From contig ML680055.1 in NCBI GenBank assembly GCA_007922225.1, forward strand, positions 4,341,655 to 4,405,654: DNA of 64,000 bases. Reading direction: 5' to 3'. This stretch comes from Emydura subglobosa (taxonomy: Eukaryota > Chordata > Testudines > Chelidae). The position numbers were made by a program, and so were the translations under genes. Each line of letters begins with the position of its first letter. Position 1 is the stretch's first letter. The notes beneath the pieces are model-generated. The model was not told the origin of the DNA. It saw only the letters and a list, made by a program, of their open reading frames with translations, and did not search any database. Below are positions 57,102 through 64,000 of the stretch, in pieces.

Positions 57102-58301
57102 TTCGTACAGCGGGTAAGAGACGTGTAGACACGTGAAAATGGACAGCAGAATGTCCAGTTGCAACTGTAGCTCCCCCACAATGCACTGCAGCTACTAAGA
57201 TACCCTTGTCTATTCTACTGTCATATCAGCACAAGACCAGACTAACTCTGTTCAAGTCCTAGGTAGAATTGATGTAAATGAGCTCCGATTCAGGCCCACA
57301 GTACCTGAGATTTGGTGTCACAGAAAGTCAGTTCGAAAAGAATGAAAACACTCATTTCAGCCCCCAAAGTGCTGCTGTGTCTTCAATAACTGTAAGTGCT
57401 TTGCACTAAACTACACAAAGACCTTTCAAGGTCTGTTGCACACCCCTCTGCTCACTGCAGAATGCTAATTATCAAATTATGTTGACATGACACAGAGAAA
57501 TCGGTTTTGCATCTAATCCTCAGATGTAACAAAGACATATTTTGCTGCCGAACATCCTGTACTATGTTAAAAATATATATAAATAACTCTGCAATCTGGC
57601 CTCAATGAAACCTGAATTAACACACTCTGCTTTCATTAGCCATATTATCCCTGGCCCTGATAGAGCTGATTTCCTATGCTGCACCACAGTTTACTGAGCC
57701 TTAAATCCACACCAAGAAAAGGAGGTCAGAGTTAAATCCATCATTAAAATTGTATGTTGAATTATTCCTCCTGCAATGCACTGAAAATCTTCTCACACAG
57801 AAAGTGTTACGCACAGAGCGCTACGGGTGCAGAATTGTTTTCGGCACCGAAAGACACCTGCTTAATCCTGGGTGCCATGGATGGACTCCAGCCAACAAAC
57901 GTGTGCCCAAAACATCAGGACCCGACTTGTGCCTCCTTTGCTATCCCAAAGGCAGCATGACGTGAACTCGAACTCTAAATCACCTGGAACAAGGTGGTAG
58001 TGCAACCTGGAGGGGAAGGCAAGGAGAGGTTTCACCCCCTGAACATGGTGACGCCTCAACAGGCAGGGCTCTCCATGCCATAGGAAACCCTCTAATATCT
58101 TGCTATTCATTCAGCATGTAACTTGAATCTTTTGCTGGTTCTATAGACCTAGAGGCCGAAGGCCCCGGTGCGTGCAATGTCCTATCACCAGGGATCAGCC
58201 TTCTACTGGAAAGACCCCACTTCAAGCTGCTTGACCCATTCAGTCCTGGGCCAGCAAAAGGGCCAGGTTTCAAAGCGGTGTTTTAGAATCCGTGCCGCAA
58301 C

Positions 58302-58448
58302 TAGGGCTGGTTGAAAATGTTGCATGAAAATTGGTTTTTAATAGCAAATTGGGTTTTCAACTAAATAACATTTGCCATGTAAAATGTCTGCCTTCCTTGA
58401 AAATTTGGGGTTTTATCGTCAAAAACCCAAAATATCTTTATTTAAATA
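58302..58448. mobile_element. AT-rich MITE, left part
   Basis: It begins tagggctggttgaaaatgtt, an intact left end of the AGAGCTGG family, and continues AT-rich to about 58448. Its right end is missing and the inverted-repeat element at 58449 follows directly. Confidence 0.55.
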
Positions 58449-58709
58449 TGTTGCTGTGGTGCCTCATGGGAGCTGTAGTTCAGCTGCCTCATGTCCTTAT
58501 TTTCCTTAATGAGCCAGGCTCCATTGCTGGACCACATCTCCCATGATGCACCACAGCCAGGGATTCCCAAGATACAACTGCCTCCTCTCTTTTATGAGGG
58601 GAGACCATGGTGCATCATGGGAAATGTAGGCTGACCAAGGGGCCTGCCTTATAGACGAGAATGGGAGCGTGAAGCAAGTGAACTACAGCTCCCATTAGAC
58701 ACCTGCAAC
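58449..58709. mobile_element. Inverted-repeat element carrying ZNF143-like motifs
   Basis: The outer arms 58458-58482 and 58679-58703 are inverted copies with 2 mismatches in 25 bases. They extend to 'tgttgc' (58449) and 'gcaaca' (58709) with a 2-base indel. Inside, a second pair, 'cacatctcccatgatgcacca' (from 58533) and 'tggtgcatcatgggaaatgta' (58609-58629), is also inverted. Each of the four arms contains an ACTACAnnTCCCATnATGC-like block. No coding capacity. Confidence 0.75.
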
Positions 58710-59140
58710 AGACCTAAATGAACTATTTTGGTCATGCAGGCACACACACCTCATTTTCCAAACAGTTCTAAACATGACCAAATAACTCATTATACATAGG
58801 CCAGCAGAAAGCTCTCATTTATAGTCCTAACTTTTGGTTCTTTCTCACCCGGGAGGGAGCTGAACCAGCCAACTTGGGACTTACACACAGGTATCCCCAG
58901 ACAGAATCAGACCCATAAGATAGGGCAAGCATTTTCCAGGTCACGGCTACGGTCAAGCAAATCCAGTTCATGAGTTTGCTCACACTAGGGAAAAAGGTGT
59001 ATTTCTACAAAGAGATAAGCTATCTCACGTTAGCTGTCTTGCTTTGAAATCCTAGTGGAAACAAACCAACTTAGATGTAGGGGTAGTTGTGCCTCAATGT
59101 AGCTGATTGAGATAAAGGATGGAGGGGGCAGGGTTTAAGG

Positions 59141-59264
59141 CAGGTGTTCCCAAACTGTGGTATGTGCACCAGTGGTGGTACAGGAGCTTGGAGGTCCATC
59201 CATTGGCTTCACAAGTTTTTAAGAAGGTGGTGCATGACCCAATGCAGTTTGGGAGCCAGCGGTG
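59141..59264. mobile_element. Short hAT-like element
   Basis: The left end 'caggtgttcccaaactgtgg' and the right end 'gcagtttgggagccagc' form inverted repeats of the CAGGnGTTCCCAAACT type seen in vertebrate hAT elements. About 124 bp and non-coding. Confidence 0.6.
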
Positions 59265-59649
59265 TAGAGTTTTCTACAACTACAGCTACAGCAACGTAAC
59301 GTTCCCCTGGGCCTTGCAATGCTGTGGTTCTTCCCACTTAGCTATCTCCTAAGAGACACCCCTTTTTCCTTAGTGAAGACGCAGGCTCTGATAGTGGCCA
59401 GCAATGATTGCTTCAGGACAAGAAATCCTCCCTTGTGCCCTTAGGGGATATTGGGATGCGGTGAGCAGCTGGGGATGGGATGCGGTGAGAAGCTCCTGTG
59501 TCCCACCAGCAGCAAATCCCCTGGACCACCCGACCCCTGGCTCTGCAGGGCCCAGTTCCTCTGCTCTATCAGCTACGGGGTGCTGCAGGTGTGAGATGCA
59601 GGCAGCTAACATTCGGATCTCTGCTAAACCTTTCCCTCCTCTCTCCCAG

Positions 59650-59769
59650 GTCTCCAGTGCAATGCCTCAATAGACTTGATCGGTACCTGCTGGCCCCGGA
59701 GTTCTGTGGGGCAGCTGGTGGCCCGCCCCTGCCCTGAATACTTCTACGGAGTCCGATACAACACCACAA
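59650..59769 (+). CDS. CRHR1: CRHR1 coding exon 3 (hormone-binding domain)
   Basis: The exon is 120 nt between the acceptor 'cctcctctctcccag' and the donor GTAAGG at 59770. It enters and leaves in phase 1, so it encodes 40 residues, 41-80. With the last base of exon 2 the first codon is GGT (Gly-41). Landmarks are [29 protein letters not shown] and YGVRYNTT. Cys-44, Cys-54 and Cys-68 take the positions of three of the six conserved cysteines of the class B extracellular fold; the last two must lie downstream. Asp-49 and Trp-55 belong to the conserved class B core. Asn-45 (NAS) and Asn-78 (NTT) are glycosylation sequons. YGVRYNTT rather than a CRHR2-type NGIKYNTT supports CRHR1. ARPCPEYF fits non-mammalian CRHR1. 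The exon ends within an Asn codon (A|AC expected). Confidence 0.97.
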
Positions 59770-60094
59770 GTAAGGCACCTGGGACTGACGGGGTGGAGGG
59801 AGGGATTAGGAAGGGCAGCAGCTCTAGGGTCACTGGCTCCAGGGATGAGTTCGGAGTCAGTTGCGTATGCGCAGGGCATTGGGGCAGAAGGAAAACCCCA
59901 CCCGAGGCCCCCAAGGAGCTTCTGTTTCCTTTGCAGTTGGCATGGGCACCTGCTAAGGCGTGCGAGCACATGGCTGGGGGGCTGCCCCCTGTTCTCCCTG
60001 TGCTTAGCCCAGCCACCATGGGTCAGTCGGGTGTTTCAGGCCATGTGCTGGGTGCTGCAGAGGTGAAGAGGGAACACACCCACCCCCATGTAGT

Positions 60095-60610
60095 ACCATA
60101 CAGGGACATTGCCAGACTGGCTCAGACCCAAGGCCTGCCTCGCCCAGTGCCCTGTCTCTGGTAGATGCTTCAGGGGAAGATGCAAGAAAGCCTGCAGTGG
60201 GCAGATGTGAGATAATCTGCCCCCAACATTCAGTTTCATCCCGGTATCTAATAGTCAGTGATTGGCTTAAACCTTGGAACATGAGGTTTTATATCCTTTC
60301 CCAATTATTGCTAGCATTAACAATCAAAACTCTGGGTATCTTTGTTATCCATGTAAACGTCCAATCCTTTTTTGGATTGTGCTAAGATCTTGGCCTCAAC
60401 GGCATCCTGCGGCAGGGAGTTCCACCGGCTAATCACCTGGTGTGAAAAAAATATTTCCTTTGGCCAGTTTTGAATTTGCCACCTTTCAATTGCATTGACT
60501 GTTCCCTTGTTCTTGTGTGAGGAGACAAGGGAAACAGCAGCACCCAGTCTACCTTCGCTAGCCCATTCATCCCCTTTGCATAAACCATGGACCTCCGCAT
60601 TCTGACACTT
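60095..60610 (-). mobile_element. CR1 LINE 3' region, another subfamily
   Basis: On the + strand 'cagactggctcagacccaaggcctgcctcgcccagtgccctgtctctggtagatgcttcagggg' is the tail region, followed by 'cctcaacggcatcctgcggcagggagttccaccgg', 'gtgtgaaaaaaatatttccttt' and 'ccttgttcttgtgtgagg'. These correspond to a CR1 subfamily distinct from those at 7609 and 30762. No coding frame remains. Confidence 0.78.
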
Positions 60611-60647
60611 GCTTAGTGTTAGCCACTGCCAGCCACTGGGCTAGATG

Positions 60648-60805
60648 CTTAGAGTCATAGAGTTTAAGGCCAGAGGGACCAGGAGATCATCTAGTCTGAC
60701 CTCCTGTAAAAGCACAGACCACCAACACCACCCAGCGCCTGCACAATAAACCCCACAACCAAAATTAAACCAAAGTATTACAGCGCACTGGAATGGCATG
60801 TGAGG
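60648..60805 (-). mobile_element. CR1 LINE 3' tail fragment
   Basis: 'agagtcatagagtttaaggccagagggaccaggagatcatctagtctgacctcctgta' is a close match to the CR1 3' tail in reverse orientation. 'accaccaacaccacccagcgcctgcacaataaacccc' continues it. Confidence 0.88.
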
Positions 60806-60879
60806 AGCAGTAGGGAATGGCAACTCTTCTGATAGTCCTAGTCACCATGGCAATTCCTGTTGCATGTGATGAACATCAT

Positions 60880-61000
60880 CATCATCCCCAGCTCCTATAT
60901 AACTCATTTCATCCATAGATCTCAAAGCCCTTTAGAAAGGCAGTCAGCAGCATTATCCTCATTTTACAGATGGGGAAACTGAGTCCTTCCCCCTAACCCA
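60880..61000 (-). mobile_element. MIR-like SINE fragment
   Basis: 'ctcctatataactcatttcatccatagatctcaaagccctttag' and 'ttatcctcattttacagatggggaaactgag' are the reversed tail and post-core of a MIR-type SINE. Confidence 0.78.
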
Positions 61001-61099
61001 TCCTCTTTCTGGGGTGCCATTCACGCTCAGGAATGTCTCCTATTGTGAGACTGACACTCTGATACATTACAGGTTTGCACCTATGGAGAGGAAGGACAG

Positions 61100-61320
61100 T
61101 CCTAGGGTTCGAACACTAACCTGGGACTCAGGCGCCGTGGGTTTGAGGCCCTGTTCTACTACAGACTGCTCTTGTGACCTCGGGCAGATCATTTAGTCTC
61201 TCTGTGCCTCGGGTCCCCTTGTGTAAAACAGCACTGCCCTGCTTCACAGAGGGGTTATGAGCATAAAGATGTTAAAAATTATGAGGTATTCAAATGCTCT
61301 GGTGACAGGAGCCAGATAAG
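61100..61320 (+). mobile_element. MIR-like SINE
   Basis: 'gggttcgaacactaacctgggactcaggcgccgtgggtttgaggccctgttctact', 'tgtgacctcgggcagatcatttagtctctctgtgcctcgggtccccttgtgtaaaac' follow the MIR order on the + strand, with a tail 'tcaaatgctctggtgac'. Confidence 0.75.
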
Positions 61321-62389
61321 TACCTCAGGTGTATATCAATATACTTGAGAGAAAGAGTAGTGGGTTGTTATCTAAAATGCCTGGACCAGCCTAGGGAGAC
61401 AGTAAGTAAATAGATGGGTAGAAAGCTGTTCTGGCCCCGTGTGACTGTTCCCTTATTTTTAGAAATTGTCACATCCTTCCACAGTAGAAAAGAAAAATGC
61501 AAATACTCAAAGCTGCCTCGGACATAAGGGCCTCTTGTTTCTGCGCTGCACACCACAGATCGCAGGCACTTTGCCAGTGAAGCGGGAGGGACTCCGAAGG
61601 GAATTGTTTTCTGTCTATTCTTTTTCGCATCATTTTAACAAAAATTGCTTGAAAATGGCTGATGAAGTTTTGCTGAGCACCAGAGACTGGGGGAGAGGGG
61701 AAAAAAAAACCCTCACGTCTGGTTCATAGCTAAGACATAGAAGGGTATATTTTTTCCTTTTAAAAATGATAATTGTCAACCAAAAAAAAAAATTCATCGG
61801 AAACATGAATTCTCCCTGGCTTTCCCAGGGAAAAGGATAATGGATTTACATATTTTTAATGTTCTTACGCTGCTGATTATCATGATTGTACACAAGGTGT
61901 TATATTTAATAATTTAATGATGAAGCTACCTTTGTGATGTCGGCGAGTTGTCATGGGGACTTTCCGGCAATGCTTCTTGGCAAGGCGGCTTAGATCTGTT
62001 TGTTTGATCTCTGGGGCGATTTCATTGCTGGAAAGGTAGATTTGCTCAGTGAAATTGAACAGGTTTCTTTTCCTCCTGCCTGTCTCGGCTTTGATGTCTT
62101 CATTGTTTGGTAAAGATTATTATAGTGCCTCAGTGATGGCTTTGCAACCTGGCATCACTAGCCGTCTTCAGTTTGTAAGGAGAGGAGATGGAAGGGCTGC
62201 AGACACAGGCTGACGGACAAAGGACAGTGCAAAGAGATGTGAGGAAAGCTGGTCACGTTTTCCTCTCCCTTTCATGTCCTTTGGATTCCCATCTCCTTAC
62301 CATTTCATGAGCCAAATTTATATTAATATAAATACTAATAAATAAATAAATAGGGTGAGCCTTGGTAATTTCAGAGTTATCTATTTATC

Positions 62390-62515
62390 TGGTCCCATTG
62401 CCTTAGTATCTGAGCCACTCACAATCACTATCCCCACAACACCCCTGTGAGGTAGGGCAGTGCTGTTATCCCCAATTGATGGATGGAGAAGAGAGGCCTC
62501 AAAGGGATTTAGGCA
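62390..62515 (-). mobile_element. MIR-like SINE fragment
   Basis: 'cattgccttagtatctgagccactcacaatcac', 'acacccctgtgaggtagggcagtgctgttatccccaattgatggatgg' is a reversed SINE tail to post-core. It resembles 63430-63545 closely over the first 60 bases, so the two are the same subfamily. Confidence 0.72.
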
Positions 62516-62924
62516 CCTAACTAACATTGATTACAATGGAAGACTGGATTTAAGAACCCGGGTCTACCCGAGTCTGAGGATGGTGGCCTGACCTGCGCAC
62601 CAGCGTTCCACATACCTGAGTTCGCTGTAAGTATCTGGGAATTTGGAAATGTCTTCCACACCCTGGCTTCTTGGGTCTGCGGAGCAGGAATGGGATTCTG
62701 CCACAACGTTTGCAACTCCTACTTGTCTGAGGCCCTGAGGAACTCCCAACAGCTATGCTTTTTCCGGGACGCCTTTGAAAAAGAATCTATCCAAATGAGA
62801 AGCGTGTATTAAAAAAGCAAACTCCCGACGGCTGTGAGTCTGGCTAGCATGTTGTGTATCTGCCTGAGTTAGACCCCCGCCATCCTGCAAACACGAGTCG
62901 CCCCTACTGGATTAGATGATGCCA

Positions 62925-63035
62925 CGGACATAGAGTCTAAGGCCAGAAGGGAATGTTATGAATACCCAGTCTGACTTCCTGTGTAACACAAGCCCGAGAG
63001 CTTCCCCGGTATAATCCCTAGAGCAGATCTGACGT
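62925..63035 (-). mobile_element. CR1 LINE 3' tail fragment
   Basis: 'acatagagtctaaggccagaagggaatgtt', 'cagtctgacttcctgtgtaacacaagcccgagagcttccccggtataatccctagagcagatc' is a CR1 3' tail in reverse orientation, similar to 30775-30865. Confidence 0.82.
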
Positions 63036-63083
63036 CACTGGCCCTCCTTTCCTTGTGCCAGGTTGGTCCCATGGAATGTGACG

Positions 63084-63302
63084 ACAGCTAATGGAAAATG
63101 TCCTGTTGAAACTGTTTTTCGATGGGAAACTGGGTGTGTGACTCAATGACGATCTCCCGAAAAGTATTCGCTTCCCCCGGAACGTTTCAACATTTCATCA
63201 CCAACGCTTATGAACATTTTCTTACTTTTGAGTTTTGGATGAAACGTCAGCATTGTCCACGGCACAAGAAGCCCATTTCTTCCCCAGCTCTACACGTGAG
63301 CT
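63084..63302. mobile_element. AT-rich hAT-like MITE, 'AGAGCTGG' family
   Basis: The left end 'acagctaatggaaaatg' and the right end 'ttcttccccagctcta' are diverged inverted ends of the family. The octamers around it do not match convincingly. Confidence 0.5.
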
Positions 63303-63429
63303 GTTGGAGACGCAGAGCCTGGCTTCCTTTGCATACTGTGTACCACGGATGGTGGCTCTAGATCGCGCTCCGTGGCTCAGTTTGAGGTTCAAACAAAAGG
63401 TGCTTAATCTAGCTGTGGTAACTATCTGG

Positions 63430-63545
63430 CCCCCATTACCTTAGTATCTGAGCGCCTCATAATCTTTAATGATCTATCCTCACAGCCCCCTGTGAAGTAG
63501 GGCAATGCTACAGATGGGGAACCGAGGCACGCAGCGGCTAAGGCC
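63430..63545 (-). mobile_element. MIR-like SINE fragment
   Basis: 'cattaccttagtatctgagcgcctcataatctttaatg', 'acagccccctgtgaagtagggcaatgctacagatggggaaccgaggcacgcagcggctaa' is a reversed SINE tail to core, the same subfamily as 62390-62515. Confidence 0.78.
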
Positions 63546-63729
63546 CAGATTTTTAAAAGCTCGACGTTGCAAAGTCTAATGGATTTAGGAGCTCACGTCC
63601 CATTTTCAAAAGGGACTTAGGCACTTAGGAGCCAATGAGAATGAAAATGAGACTTAGGTTCCTAAATCAGTTAGGCACTGCAATGCTGAGCATAGCAACG
63701 TCTCAATGCCTTTAAAAAACTGGGTCTTA

Positions 63730-63976
63730 GGGCATCTCCACCCAGCCCGCGGCGGCAAGCCTCCCAGCCAGGGTCAGCACACTTGGGCTGGCGCTGAAAA
63801 GAGGCGGGTCGGCATCGTGGTTTGGGCTCTGAAGCAGCGGGAGGAGGGTGGGCTTCAGAGCCTGAAGTCAATATCTACACAGCCATTCTGCACAACCCCC
63901 GCAAGGCCCCGTCTGCCAGCCCCGCCTGGGAGGCTCTCTGCTGTGAGCTGTGTAGACTTACTGCACGGGACTTGCC
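63730..63976. mobile_element. GC-rich MITE, 'GTCTACAC' family, diverged
   Basis: It opens gggcatctccacccagcccg and contains 'tcaatatctacacagcc' and, near the end, 'gagctgtgtagacttactgcacgggacttgccc'. These fit a diverged palindromic copy, but the right limit is uncertain. Confidence 0.5.
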
Positions 63977-64000
63977 CAAGCTAACACAAGGAGAGCAGGG

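Larger units (their letters stand above)
36532..59649 (+). other. CRHR1: CRHR1 intron 2 (23,118 bp)
   Basis: The intron runs from GTAAGC to the acceptor 'cctttccctcctctctcccag' and is phase 1. Listed repeats fill perhaps a third of it. In 37480-38150, 38930-40740, 42566-43590, 43790-44700, 44968-45630, 47893-49900, 50660-51240, 51622-52520, 53101-53530, 53790-54200, 54345-54800, 55115-55830, 56010-56640, 57110-58300, 58710-59140 and 59265-59640 I recognise neither a gene nor a clear element. Short frames there overlap on both strands. 37480-38060 resembles unassigned retroelement sequence. Confidence 0.88.
59770..64000 (+). other. CRHR1: CRHR1 intron 3, 5' part (continues beyond the window)
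   Basis: I searched for the next exon, which should start by completing an Asn codon and encode N-G-Y-R-E-C-L, and found none, so exon 4 lies to the right. Apart from the repeats listed, 59770-60090, 61325-62390 and 62516-62920 show no gene. An AATA tandem lies at 62336-62352. Confidence 0.8.

Noticed and set aside
59770..64000. Search for CRHR1 exon 4
   Set aside because: No acceptor followed by sequence encoding the expected N-G-Y-R-E-C-L block was found, so it must lie outside the window.
1..64000. CRISPR arrays, bacterial operons, toxin systems, tRNA or rRNA genes
   Set aside because: No regularly spaced repeats, no operon-like gene packing and no intact cloverleaf were seen. The tRNA-like parts all belong to SINEs.

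Overview
This is vertebrate nuclear DNA, most likely from a turtle (a crocodilian is the second choice). The only protein-coding gene I can support is the 5' part of CRHR1, the corticotropin-releasing hormone receptor 1, on the + strand. Three short exons with perfect splice signals and compatible phases join into a signal peptide followed by the start of a class B GPCR hormone-binding domain. They are exon 1 (coding 22362-22397), exon 2 (36447-36531) and exon 3 (59650-59769). The residues after exon 3 are not found before the window ends, so exon 4 onward lies to the right. Exon 3 has the amino-acid choices of non-mammalian CRHR1 ([16 protein letters not shown]).

Layout. 1-21.2 kb is 5' flank without a recognisable gene. 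It holds SINE, CR1, L2 and DNA-transposon relics and one retroelement-like repeat. 21.2-22.5 kb is a GC-rich, CpG-island-like promoter and first-exon region, interrupted by a 100-N assembly gap at 21756-21855. Intron 1 runs 22398-36446 (14,049 bp) and intron 2 runs 36532-59649 (23,118 bp). From 59770 to the end is the start of intron 3. Exons are under 0.5% of the window.

Most of the recognisable remainder is old interspersed repeat. There are CR1 non-LTR retrotransposons of several subfamilies on both strands, L2-type tails, and many MIR-like tRNA-derived SINEs. There are also several families of non-autonomous DNA transposons. One is an AT-rich family with ends like AGAGCTGGgcaAAA and 8-bp target duplications. 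Another is a palindromic family whose ends contain GTCTACAC. Others are short hAT-like elements with CAGTGTTTCTCAA ends. The CR1 families and the GTCTACAC and AGAGCTGG elements are the main reason for placing the source in the turtle/archosaur part of the tree; this rests on my memory of such repeats, not on a database search.

I saw no bacterial-style operon, CRISPR array, toxin system or functional RNA gene. The long open frames other than the exons are GC-rich chance ORFs or transposon remnants. The more interesting points are the conserved exon phases of CRHR1, a possible second signal-peptide-like start beside the assembly gap, repeat elements with datable target duplications, and an inverted-repeat element at 58449-58709 carrying four ZNF143/THAP11-like motifs.
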